Shown here piece by piece: positions 5,517 through 15,000 of a stretch of DNA of 16,156 bases. Where the stretch lies: NCBI GenBank assembly GCA_007124075.1, contig SLFV01000219.1:1-16156 (forward strand), in the 5' to 3' direction. A program made the position numbers and the translations under genes. This DNA is from Roseimaritima sp. GTDB taxonomy: Bacteria > Planctomycetota > Planctomycetia > Pirellulales > Pirellulaceae. The notes beneath the pieces are model-generated. The model was not told where the DNA came from, searched no databases, and worked only from the letters and a program-made list of their open reading frames with translations. How positions within the stretch are numbered: the stretch's first letter is position 1; each line of letters starts with the position of its first letter.

Positions 5517-7438
5517 TCCCCCGGAACCGTACGGAAGCGTTGTTGCGGATTTTCCCATGGAGCCGCAAGTTGAACAACCACGGCCAAACCGCCAGCAATC
5601 AATAATCCCCATGGCTGTGGCAGCGGCAGGAATTGCCCGATCCCCCACTGAACGATGACGGCAACCACAATCGCCCACACGCTGACTCGCTTTTTGCGCA
5701 CAGGATCGGTGTTCTTCCACCAGCCGACCAAACCTAACAACAGTGCAAAGTGCGCCATCATCGTTAGGGCATACGGGGTTCCATTGTTGGCGTAGAAATT
5801 CCTAGGCAACCTTTCGATCAGGTGACTCCCTTCCGTGGCAGCGCTTTGGTCCAGGAATAGAAAACCCTGCAAGGCGTAGGCAAGGCAACCAATCAAAGCC
5901 CCAACACCTGCCAGGACCACACGTCGGGAAACCGCGTCGCTGTTGCCCCGCTCCCACAGTTTGCCAAGGCCCAGCAACAGCCACGCACCGACCAAAACCG
6001 TTATCGCCAGCATTGCGTACGGAGCCATCGCGGTCGCCAACAGTTCGGTGTCGCGAAGCCCAATCGCCGCAACCGCGAACGTCAGCAAAAACGTGGCCAC
6101 CGTGGCGCTGGTCAGCGAACCACTTAGTTCCGACAACCGTTCCCAGGAACTTTTACTGGCCAAGCCTATTCGCTTCTGTTGACGCCACTGTGCCGCGGTC
6201 AATGGTATCGGCGCGGTTTGTCGAGCGACGGATAGTTTGTACGCCTCCGCGTACGATGGCTGTCGAATCACCCCCAGCACCATTTGCCGCACGACATAAT
6301 ACGGCACGTACACAAAGGCTGCACAGATTAAAAGCGGCATCAGCCAACCCGTATTGAGCAGCAGGAACGCAATCGCGATGATCGTGATCGCCAAGCGTGT
6401 TCCTGGATACGCCTCCAGACTTTTCCACCACTGAGCAAAATCGATCAACGTCCTGCGGACCGCCCGGGCCAACGGCTCCTCATCGCGACGAACCTGCCAG
6501 GTGGCGGTTGCCGAAGCTTCATGTTGGACATCGGCCGCCCGCTCCACTTGTGAAGCTGGCGGTGGGAGCGGTGTTGTCGGGAGATCAACCAATCGCGCCA
6601 TCCCGTAGCTATCGATTTCGATTCCCAGGGGCTGGACCAGTTCCGCAACCGTCGCGGGTCGGCGGTCCGGTCTCTTCTGCAATGCCCACGCGATGACGTT
6701 GCGGTAGGACGCGGGTACATCGGACAGGTCAGGAATCGCGGTCAGGTGTTTCATGATGATTTCCTGACTGCTTTCTCCGTCAAAAGGCACCCGACCGGTC
6801 AGCAGTTCAAACAACACGACGCCCATCGCATAGATGTCAATCTCCCGTCCATATTGCCCTCGTCCAACCTCGGGAGCCATGTAGTGGACGGTCCCCACAC
6901 TTTGGGTGTGCCCGCCGCGCTGCGAGCAAGAAATAAATTTGCTCAGCCCGTAGTCGCCGACTTTGACGATTCCGCCGTCATCAAAAATATTCCCTGGTTT
7001 AATGTCGCGATGGACCACGCCAGCGGCATGTAAATAGGCGACCCCTGCAGCGATTCCAGCAAACAGGCGACGGACCTCCGCTTCGGGCAACCCCTCGGGT
7101 TGGCCATCCAACCGCTCACGAAGGCTTGGCCCCGCGACATACTCCATGATCACCCATGGCTGATCATGTACATCGCGGCAAATGTCGTACAAATCAATCA
7201 AGTTGGGATGTTTCAGGTTCAGGCAGTGCGACATCCCCCGCAGTTCGACTTCCAGGTTGCGTTGAATCCGCTTCAACGCAACTTCCTTGCCCGCTTCGCT
7301 GATCGCAAAATAGACTTCGCCAAATCCCCCCAGTCCAACCCCACGCCGGATCGTGTAACGTGGCAAAGGCTGACTGCCGCTGGCGTAAGTAAAGTGCGGC
7401 CTGAGGGCTACCGGTGGTGAAAGCAGGGAGGTGTTCAC
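5513..7438 (-). CDS. Membrane-bound Ser/Thr protein kinase (Hanks type) with polytopic C-terminal domain
   Basis: About 641 residues. The N-terminal kinase domain (about 28-290) has the glycine loop GLGGFGEV (35-42), catalytic VALK lysine (56), HRDIKPGN (143-150, catalytic Asp145), metal-binding DYG in place of the usual DFG (162-164), the activation segment TVHYMAPE (APE 188-190), then DIYAMGVVLFELLTG. All catalytic residues are present, so activity is expected. A linker rich in Pro, Ala and charged residues follows, then about eight hydrophobic segments (for example AITIIAIAFLLLNTGWL, VATFLLTFAVAAIGL, LAITVLVGAWLLLGLG, VWAIVVAVIVQWGIG) that would anchor it in the cytoplasmic membrane. The start was set at GTG 7438, 11 nt after AGGA (7453-7450). 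An ATG at 7525 adds 29 residues that look non-coding. The gene is divergent from mutS. Its stop overlaps the start of the small membrane protein, a likely partner or substrate. Confidence 0.88.
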   Translation of the reverse strand: MNTSLLSPPVALRPHFTYASGSQPLPRYTIRRGVGLGGFGEVYFAISEAGKEVALKRIQRNLEVELRGMSHCLNLKHPNLIDLYDICRDVHDQPWVIMEYVAGPSLRERLDGQPEGLPEAEVRRLFAGIAAGVAYLHAAGVVHRDIKPGNIFDDGGIVKVGDYGLSKFISCSQRGGHTQSVGTVHYMAPEVGRGQYGREIDIYAMGVVLFELLTGRVPFDGESSQEIIMKHLTAIPDLSDVPASYRNVIAWALQKRPDRRPATVAELVQPLGIEIDSYGMARLVDLPTTPLPPPASQVERAADVQHEASATATWQVRRDEEPLARAVRRTLIDFAQWWKSLEAYPGTRLAITIIAIAFLLLNTGWLMPLLICAAFVYVPYYVVRQMVLGVIRQPSYAEAYKLSVARQTAPIPLTAAQWRQQKRIGLASKSSWERLSELSGSLTSATVATFLLTFAVAAIGLRDTELLATAMAPYAMLAITVLVGAWLLLGLGKLWERGNSDAVSRRVVLAGVGALIGCLAYALQGFLFLDQSAATEGSHLIERLPRNFYANNGTPYALTMMAHFALLLGLVGWWKNTDPVRKKRVSVWAIVVAVIVQWGIGQFLPLPQPWGLLIAGGLAVVVQLAAPWENPQQRFRTVPGE

Positions 7439-7692
7439 GTTTATGTCAATCCTAACTGCGCCAAAAATTGGAAACTGGCAATCGCAACCACCTGAACACG
7501 GCAATCCGACTGCACCCACTATCATAGCGGTTCGTGCGCGAAATTAACACGAATAACCGTGGCGAGTCGACGAGCGCGCGCACTTGTTCCATTTGCATTC
7601 GCTTGCACGACCCAACCAACAACTTTGACATTACCGATCCAAGCGGCCAAAACGACTGGTCGCTGGCTTGGTCGATCGGTAGCATATTGGCC

Positions 7693-10344
7693 ATGACCAC
7701 ACCAATGATGCGCCAATACCACGATGCAAAACAGGCCTGCGGCGATGCGTTGCTGCTGTTTCGCATGGGGGATTTTTACGAATTGTTTCACGACGATGCG
7801 AAGGTTGCCGCTCGCGTGCTGGGTTTGACTTTGACCAGTCGCGACAAGGACAGCGAAAACCCCACCGCGATGGCCGGGTTTCCCCACCATCAACTGGATA
7901 GTTATCTGCGGAAGCTGATTGCGGCGGGATACCGTGCGGCGGTCTGCGAACAAATGGAAGATCCCAAACAGGCCAAGGGATTGGTACGTCGTGAAATCAC
8001 GCGAATTGTCTCCGCGGGCACGCTGACCGACGATGAATTGTTGGATCCTCGCCAAGCCAACTACCTGGCGTGTGTATTCGCCCCGACGGGCAAAAGCCGC
8101 CAGGAATCCGCCGCAATCGTCGGCATTGCTTGGGCGGAACTGGCTAGCGGTCGATTTGAAGCGGGGGTTTTCCCGGAGGCTCGCTTGGAAGACGAATTGG
8201 AGCGGATCGGGCCTGCCGAGGTGTTGTATCGCGAGGATGACGCGCGAGTTTCCCATGATTCAACCGCGCCGTGGGTGGCGACGATGCGTCCGGCCTGGAC
8301 CTTTGCAGCCGATACCGCTACGCAAACCTTGTGTCGCTTGCTGCAGGTCCACAACCTGGAGGGTTTCGGCTTTTTTACGAATGACGACCGTGGCCAGGAC
8401 GATCAAGCGGCAATCCGAGCCGCCGGAGCTCTGCTGGCCTATCTGGAGGAAACACAACCGGGCGGGCTAAGCCACTTTGATTCGTTGACCGCATACCGAC
8501 GCAGCCAAGTTGTCCAGATCGATGCCTCCACCCGCCGTTCCTTGGAACTGACACGGACGTTGCGAACCGCCTCGCGAGAGGGTTCACTGCTGGATGTCAT
8601 CGACCAAACCCAGACCTCGATGGGCGCCCGACTACTGGCCGATTGGGTTTCCGCGCCGCTGGTGGATCGGTTGGCGATCGAAAGTCGTTTGGATGCGGTC
8701 GAGGAACTGTTTCGCGAAACCACACTCCGTACCGCCGTACGGAAGATCCTTGGGCAAACCTTTGACCTTAGCCGTTTGCTGGGGCGTGTCGCCACGGCTC
8801 GGACGGGCCCGCGCGATCTGCAACAGGTCGCGCGAACGCTGGCCGGCCTGCCGCCACTGAAGGCCAAGTTAACCGCCCGCAAAGCCGTCTTGCTGCAGCA
8901 GGTGGAAGCTGATTTGCACCTCTGTCCCGAACTGCGCAGCACGCTGGAGTCGGCGTTGACAGAGGAGTGTCCCCTTTCTGCGGCCGACGGTAATTTTATC
9001 CGCCCGGGTTTTGATGCCCGCTTGGATGATTTGCGGGCATTGGCCTCAGGGGGCAAACAATGGATTGCCAGCTACCAAGCCCAGCAAATCGAGCAGACGG
9101 GCATTGCGAATCTGAAAGTGGGTTTCAATCGAGTGTTCGGGTATTACCTGGAGGTCAGTGCGGCACACCAAGCAAAGGTTCCCGCATCCTACATTCGTAA
9201 ACAGACCCTCAAAAATGCAGAACGTTATATTACACCCGAGCTCAAGGAATACGAAGAAAAGGTCCTGGCCGCCGACGAACAGGCTCAGGCCCGCGAACAA
9301 GCCATTTTCCATGAATTGCGGACGATGACGCATGATGCGTTGAAGTATTTACAAACAATTGCTTCCGCACTGGCGTTACTGGATGTGTTGGCATCACTGG
9401 CGGAATTAGCCGCGCAGCGAAATTGGGTCCGTCCGACGTTGACGCAGGATTCCGCGCTGGAAATTGTCGAAGGCCGACATCCAGTGCTGGACATTACTTT
9501 GCCTCAGGGAGAATTCGTTCCCAACGACAGCCAGATCTCGCCAGAACATGGCATGGTTCTGCTGATTACGGGTCCAAACATGGCGGGTAAAAGCACCTAC
9601 ATCCGCCAGGTAGCACTACTGACGCTATTGGCTCAGGCAGGTTCGTTCGTTCCTGCCCAGCGGGCCGTCATCGGAATCGCGGACCGGATCTTTGCTCGCG
9701 TTGGTGCCAGCGATGAACTAAGTCGCGGTCAAAGCACCTTCATGGTGGAGATGGTCGAAACGGCTCGGATTCTGAACACCGCGACTGAGCGCAGTTTGGT
9801 CATTCTGGACGAAATCGGTCGTGGTACCAGTACCTACGATGGTTTATCGTTAGCATGGGCGATCACCGAATACCTGCACGAACAGATCGGGGCGCGAACG
9901 TTGTTCGCCACGCACTACCACGAACTGACGGAGTTGGCTGACAGCTTGCCGCGTGTGGCCAATTACAACGTGGCGGTGCGTGAATGGGAGGACTCAGTCG
10001 TCTTCCTGCATCGCATCATTGCTGGCGGTGCCGACAAAAGCTACGGCATCCATGTCGCCCGCTTGGCAGGAATTCCTGCGGCGGTCAACGAACGTGCCAA
10101 AGACATTCTGGCCCAACTGGAAGCGAACGATCGTGACCAGTTTGACCGGCCCGCGATCGCCCCGAGGCACGACGACAAACACCGCAAACCGCTGCAACTA
10201 ACCTTGTTCGGGTTCGCGGATCATCCTTTACTGGACGAACTACGTGTTCTGGACCTGGATCAGTTGACGCCCTTGGCAGCGTTGCAATTCCTGAAATCTG
10301 CCCAGCAGAAATTAACCGACCCAGAACAAGTCATTACGCCATAG
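7693..10344 (+). CDS. mutS: DNA mismatch repair protein MutS
   Basis: 883 residues, close to E. coli MutS (853). It recognises mismatches and small loops as a dimer and recruits MutL in an ATP-dependent way. The mismatch-reading motif GDFYELF is present with Phe28 and Glu30. The connector, lever and clamp regions follow (for example GFNRVFGYYLEVS, YIRKQTLKNAERYITPEL). The ATPase domain has Walker A GPNMAGKST at 627-635, the following ASDELSRGQSTFMVEM, Walker B LVILDEIGRGTSTYDG with Asp706-Glu707, and FATHYHEL with His741. The dimerisation helix-turn-helix contains DKSYGIHVARLAGIP. The C-terminal tail is not clearly a beta-clamp-binding motif but does contain LQLTLFG, a QLxLF-like site. The ATG at 7693 begins MTTPMMRQY, the expected N-terminus; the frame runs 53 codons further up without family similarity. 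No strong Shine-Dalgarno is seen. The 7439-7692 spacer separates it from the divergent kinase. Confidence 0.96.
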   Translation: MTTPMMRQYHDAKQACGDALLLFRMGDFYELFHDDAKVAARVLGLTLTSRDKDSENPTAMAGFPHHQLDSYLRKLIAAGYRAAVCEQMEDPKQAKGLVRREITRIVSAGTLTDDELLDPRQANYLACVFAPTGKSRQESAAIVGIAWAELASGRFEAGVFPEARLEDELERIGPAEVLYREDDARVSHDSTAPWVATMRPAWTFAADTATQTLCRLLQVHNLEGFGFFTNDDRGQDDQAAIRAAGALLAYLEETQPGGLSHFDSLTAYRRSQVVQIDASTRRSLELTRTLRTASREGSLLDVIDQTQTSMGARLLADWVSAPLVDRLAIESRLDAVEELFRETTLRTAVRKILGQTFDLSRLLGRVATARTGPRDLQQVARTLAGLPPLKAKLTARKAVLLQQVEADLHLCPELRSTLESALTEECPLSAADGNFIRPGFDARLDDLRALASGGKQWIASYQAQQIEQTGIANLKVGFNRVFGYYLEVSAAHQAKVPASYIRKQTLKNAERYITPELKEYEEKVLAADEQAQAREQAIFHELRTMTHDALKYLQTIASALALLDVLASLAELAAQRNWVRPTLTQDSALEIVEGRHPVLDITLPQGEFVPNDSQISPEHGMVLLITGPNMAGKSTYIRQVALLTLLAQAGSFVPAQRAVIGIADRIFARVGASDELSRGQSTFMVEMVETARILNTATERSLVILDEIGRGTSTYDGLSLAWAITEYLHEQIGARTLFATHYHELTELADSLPRVANYNVAVREWEDSVVFLHRIIAGGADKSYGIHVARLAGIPAAVNERAKDILAQLEANDRDQFDRPAIAPRHDDKHRKPLQLTLFGFADHPLLDELRVLDLDQLTPLAALQFLKSAQQKLTDPEQVITP

Positions 10345-10357
10345 AATCCGATCGGAA

Positions 10358-11212
10358 CTATCCGTCGTTGCTTGCTGGCATGCTGTCCCGCCATCGCTGT
10401 GGCAGATCGGGTTGCTGCCAGACACTCATTCCGCCGTCGACTAACAGGGTCTGCCCGTGGATATGGGCGGCGGCATCGCTAAGTAAGAATACTGCAGGAG
10501 GACCGCACACAGCGGAATCGGGCACTTTACCTGTAGGGGTGTGCAATGACATCCAGTCATCAAATGCCGGGTCATCAATGACCACGTTGGTCAGTGGTGT
10601 GCGTACCAAACCAGGGGCCAAGGAGTTGACGCGAATCCCTCGGGGTGCAAGCGCCACGCATAGGGAGCGAACCATCGCCGCCACCGCTCCCTTGCTACAG
10701 TCATAGGCGACGTGATCGGCTTCGGCCAGGATTCCATTGATCGACCCCGTAAATAACACGCGCCCGTCGACCTTTTCCCGCACCCAGCGCCGCGCAAAAG
10801 CCTGTGTCAGGTAATATCCCGATGCGACATTGATTCGCATCGTTTTCTCGAATCGTTCGGGATCCATCTCTAAAAACGGCTGGTCAATGTAGGTTCCCGC
10901 GTTATTGACCAGCAGGTCAACCTGCCACCCCAGCGTGTCAATCGCTTGCAGCAACTGTTGTGTCACCTCAGGCTGAGGCAGCGATAAATCGATCGCGAGC
11001 ACTTCGCAGCGAACTCCATACGTTCGGCATGCGGCCTGCGAGGCCAAGGCATGTTGATCGACCGTCAGCCCATGCAGGATGACGTCGGCCCCAGCCGCGG
11101 CAATCGATTTCGCGATTGCCGCACCGACACCTTGCGTGCCGCCGGTGATCAGCGCGGTCCGGCCATTTAAACCGAAAGGATGGTTGTCGATGGGTTGCAT
11201 CAGAAGCACCAT
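10358..11212 (-). CDS. Short-chain dehydrogenase/reductase (classical SDR, glucose 1-dehydrogenase/FabG-like)
   Basis: 284-residue soluble NAD(P)-dependent oxidoreductase. The Rossmann cofactor motif TGGTQGVG is at about 23-30, LVNNAG lies in the middle, and the catalytic set is Ser157 (TGSING), Tyr170 and Lys174 (YDCSK). The C-terminal family segment reads GIRVNSLAPGLVRTPL and the end HGQTLLVDGGMSVW is typical of classical SDRs. The substrate cannot be read from sequence. The ATG at 11212 was chosen because it follows the comB stop by 2 nt (TAG CC ATG); an ATG at 11200 is an alternative, and an extended upstream frame would overlap comB. Close coupling to comB suggests a shared pathway, possibly oxidation or reduction of a sulfonate such as sulfolactate, but this is inferred. 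Its stop lies only 13 bp from the convergent mutS stop. Confidence 0.88.
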   Translation of the reverse strand: MVLLMQPIDNHPFGLNGRTALITGGTQGVGAAIAKSIAAAGADVILHGLTVDQHALASQAACRTYGVRCEVLAIDLSLPQPEVTQQLLQAIDTLGWQVDLLVNNAGTYIDQPFLEMDPERFEKTMRINVASGYYLTQAFARRWVREKVDGRVLFTGSINGILAEADHVAYDCSKGAVAAMVRSLCVALAPRGIRVNSLAPGLVRTPLTNVVIDDPAFDDWMSLHTPTGKVPDSAVCGPPAVFLLSDAAAHIHGQTLLVDGGMSVWQQPDLPQRWRDSMPASNDG

Positions 11213-11214
11213 GG

Positions 11215-11976
11215 CTACAGGGGGCCAGCAAACCCTGCTAGAGTGGTCGGGCTGCTCGCGACTCGTTGGACATTGACGCTCAGTGTATCTTGCTGCCCGC
11301 AGAGGTAAATATCCTGCACATGGCCGGCAGCCTGTAAATTCCTTCCCCCCAGGGAATCCAGCAACGCTTGGATGATCTCTGGGATTTCGCCCGCCGCGGG
11401 CGAAATCGTTGCTGCCTGCCACATCGATAACGCCGCACGTGCGCCGCTGTTGTGCAGCGTGGCCCCATAACGCTTCCGACATCGTTCAATCAGGGCACCA
11501 GCCAATAGTGCATCCTCTTCGGTCACTTGACCATCGGTTCCCGCACAAATTAGATGCACCTTTGCTTGGCCGGCGAGCGATTCGATCACCGACTGGAGGT
11601 GCAGGAACGAAGCGGTTAGGACGCGTGCAAACGCATTGGCCGCCGCGAGTGCGCGGGTGCCATTGGTGGTGGTCATCACCAACGTACGACCGGAGACGGT
11701 CGAACGGTCGTATTCCGCAGGGGAATTGCCCAGTTCAAAGCCTTCGATGCGTTGGCAATGACGTTCGCCACACAGCAGCGGCTTTTCGGCCACCAATGCG
11801 ATCTGATGCGCTTCGGAGATCGTTTCCGTCGTTACGATTTTCGTCGCGCCGTTGGCGATTGCCGTAGCTATCACCGACGTGGCACGCAAAACATCAATGA
11901 CCACGGCGGTCGTTTTCGCGGGGTCAACTGAATCGGGAAAACCATCTTGCGGCAGGAGTGTGGCTGTCATTTGCAT
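11215..11976 (-). CDS. comB: 2-phosphosulfolactate phosphatase family protein (ComB-like)
   Basis: 253 residues matching the ComB family. The characterised archaeal enzymes hydrolyse (2R)-2-phospho-3-sulfolactate to sulfolactate on the way to coenzyme M, with Mg2+ and a conserved acidic site. Recognisable motifs: VVIDVLRATS (25-34), CGERHCQRIEGFELGNSP (69-86), TTTNGTRAL (102-110) and the later CAGTDGQVTEEDA. The usual GERxG segment reads GERHC here. Bacterial members are widespread in organisms that do not make coenzyme M, so the true substrate may be another phosphorylated acid; symbol by homology only. The ATG at 11976 (MQMTATLLP) was chosen over an upstream Cys/Arg-rich extension to 12057; AGGA (11994-11991) lies 14 nt before it and a second ATG is at 11970. 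The SDR follows after 2 nt, so the two are probably co-transcribed. Confidence 0.85.
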   Translation of the reverse strand: MQMTATLLPQDGFPDSVDPAKTTAVVIDVLRATSVIATAIANGATKIVTTETISEAHQIALVAEKPLLCGERHCQRIEGFELGNSPAEYDRSTVSGRTLVMTTTNGTRALAAANAFARVLTASFLHLQSVIESLAGQAKVHLICAGTDGQVTEEDALLAGALIERCRKRYGATLHNSGARAALSMWQAATISPAAGEIPEIIQALLDSLGGRNLQAAGHVQDIYLCGQQDTLSVNVQRVASSPTTLAGFAGPL

Positions 11977-12014
11977 GGTGTCAAAACTTGTCCTGGTTCC
12001 GCTCCTGCGGTTTC

Positions 12015-12040
12015 GCCCCGCACGGCAGGAAGAACGGGGC
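12015..12040 (-). terminator. Weak stem-loop between the alpha-2-macroglobulin gene and comB
   Basis: GCCCCG (12015-12020) pairs with CGGGGC (12035-12040) around a 14-nt loop, in the 122-bp gap between the macroglobulin stop (12099) and the comB start (11976). It could end the upstream transcript or act as a leader structure for comB. No T-tract follows on the - strand, so this is a weak candidate. Confidence 0.2.
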
Positions 12041-12098
12041 TGGGAGAGCTGCAACACTGGTTAGCCGAGCTCAGGGGTCCGTATTGCCTGCGATAAAA

Positions 12099-15000
12099 CT
12101 ATTGCACGACCAACGGCAGGCTTTCTGAATGGCTGTTGAATTCCGGAGCATACATGCATTGAACAGCCGCAAACCCCGTTTGGTAATTACCCCGCAATTG
12201 GACGCGTGTTGAGTATTCGAAGACGTAGGTCCCCTTGGGAAGATAGTCGATAAAGAAATGGCTGGCGGTATCCCGCGTTGACTGGTAATAGCCCAGTCCA
12301 TCTTGAAAACGATAACGAGACAAAACGTCTACAGGTTCGGTTCCGCTGCCGCGATGATCCTTCAGGTGGAGGAATTCCATATCACGATCACTTCGCAGCG
12401 TGATTCGCACCACCAGTTCATCGCCAACTTGCACCGGTCCGACAACCGCCTGCAATTGAGGCCCTTCCGGGGTGTTGCGTTTGACAAATAGTCGTTTGGT
12501 CAACTGCAGCGGGGTCGCATCATGTGGCGTTACCTTAGCGATATCTTCTAAGTATTGCCAATGGATACTTCCCCAGGCGATCCCCGGATCGCTTTTCTTC
12601 AGCGTGATTTGACCTTGTTGGGGATGGATTTCGCCACTGTGGAATTGCTGTTGGTAAAAACCCGTCCCCGCTTCGACATCTTCGGGCTGCAGTGTTTGGC
12701 CTCCCAGACTGACCTCCACCAAAGCATCCGAAGATAGCAGGTTTTCACCGCGCAGCAGAAGCGCGTAAACCGCATCGGCAGTGGCCTTCGTGGAATTCCA
12801 AGCCTGCGTTTGTTTTTGTTTTAGCAACCAGACCTTACAGGCTTCGACCGCATCCAGGTCGCCAGCGACTTCGTCAAAGGCTTCGATCATGACCGCCTGG
12901 GTTTCGATCGGTGCGTGATACCACCACCACGACCTTTCTTGATCTCGCCAAAACATGCCCAATTCGTCATCCGACACGCTGCGTTGACGGATCGAATCCA
13001 CGATTTGATGAGCCGTTTGGGCATCACCCATGCGATGGAGCGCAATCGCTAAATGGGCTTGCGATTGTCGATCGGCAAGTTGCAGCCAATGTTGTTGGGC
13101 CTGCTTCCGCCAATACTGAAACGCCTCAAGATGCTGGTCCGCAACGGGTTGGTCGGTCAGAAAGAAACTGCGACCATACAGGTACAGCGCAAGCGTGCGG
13201 GTTAAGGTCATTTTCTCCTGTTTATTGGTGCGCTGGTAGATTTCGTGGGACCATTCGTCCAGTCCTGTCAAAGCGGCAACCGCAGGACGGACGTCAATTT
13301 CGGCTCCCAGGTGCCGCAACCGGCCAAAACCGGTGGTAATGTACAGGCTAATAAACTCATTCTTACGCCCTCCAGGAAACCACGGCCACATGCCGTCATC
13401 GCCTTGCATTTGGGCCAGTTCCTGCCAAGCGCGAGCCGTTTCGTCACGCAACCGATTTTCATCGAACAGGATCCCAACATTGCGCCGGGACTCACTTTCG
13501 CTGCGTCCCTGACGCAGCCACGGAGTTTCCTCCAGCAGCACCGACTTCAGCTCCTGGTTCTGTTCCAACGGGCTGTCCAGCGTGGGTGTGTTGCGCCATT
13601 GCTGAAAGATTCGCTTCACCTTGGGGTCTGAATTGGCGATCGTTTGGGACAGCAGATTGGCGTACAGCCGATTGAAGGTTTGTTCGGAGCATTGATGCGG
13701 GTACTCCATCAGGTAAGGTAACGCCATCACAGCGTACCATGCCGGCTGCGATACCATTTGCACCGTCAGCAGCTTATGCCGCAAACTATCGGAGTCACCC
13801 GATTGCAATAGTTTTTCAAATCGAAAATCCTTGGTGGTCACCCCGCGAATCGGCAGCGGCAGCGACTCGCTGACCAACACCTTGCGTGACAGAACCGGCA
13901 GGAAGCCTTCTTCACCATCCGACAACCGTCCCGTCGATCCCACGGCTTTGTAGGTCAAGACGCTCTGTCCATCGGGAACCGTAAGGGACCAGGACAACGT
14001 TTGCGACTGGCCACTGCGAATGCTGAATTCCTGGTCGACCTGCTGGTTGCTTAATTCGGAATCAACATTTTCGCCGGTCCTGGCATCGTTGAAGTTCAAC
14101 CGTACCACACCACTTTGGATGGTGGGTGACTGATTGCTGACCCGGATCGTGAATTCCAACTGGTCTCCTTCACGGACGAAACGTGGGGGGTTAGGTTGGA
14201 TCATCAGATCCTTTGCCGTCACGACCGTATCGGTCAGCAGACCGCTGCGCAATTTTTGGTCATGGGCGAAGCCAAGAAATCGCCACGTGGTTAAAGCCTC
14301 GGGCATCTGGAACTCCAACTCCAAACTGCCATCGGAATTGGTTTTCAGGTGCGGAAAGAAGAACGCAGTTTCTTCCAGGTTCCTGCGCGCCGAAACCGTA
14401 TCCAGGTCAATGGGCGTCGGCCGTCTTGGCTTATCCTGACCATCGCCCCCGTCGGTCGTCGCCGCTTCCTCTGGCATCGGGGCCTCGCCAGCGGCTTGCG
14501 GTTCCGCCGCCACGGAATCGAACGCTAACGATTGCGCCATCATCGGCTCGGCAATTGCTTCACCGAATTCACCACGGGGCAGGGGGGTCCGCGCCTCGGC
14601 AATTCCCCCGCCCAACTTTCGCCTTGAAAAGAATTCGTAACCATACAAGTTCGCAACGATCTGCCGCAGCAGGAGCGGGTAGGTCAACGAACCGTCACGC
14701 TGGTCCAGTTGCCAATCTTGGAAAATCGTCCGTAGGTCTCGCCAACCGTTGGCAAATTGGGACGCGGCGGAACTGCGCTCTTGACGAAACGTATGGAATC
14801 CAGCGGGAAAGTTATGCGGCAAAAATGCATCCAGCGAGCCGTCGTACAACGTGGCAACCAGTTCGGCGAGTGCCGGTTCCTGGTCTGCCCCGCTGATGGT
14901 CGCGGTCCACCGCTCTTGTTGCCCAGGTTGCAGTTTGGAAACAAAACGCTCCCATTGAATGTGCAGCTCCTTGTTAGTCCACGGCACGTCGATGAGATCT

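Noticed and set aside
7625..7653. Perfect -35-like TTGACA upstream of mutS
   Set aside because: The hexamer at the proper spacing (CAAAAC, 7648-7653) matches only three of six -10 positions, so a promoter is not supported.
7522..8256. 244-codon - strand frame overlapping the start of mutS
   Set aside because: It covers the conserved MutS mismatch domain in antisense and has no recognisable domain.
8439..9056. 205-codon - strand frame inside mutS
   Set aside because: It is Ser/Arg-rich and wholly antisense to conserved MutS sequence, so it is a codon-bias shadow.
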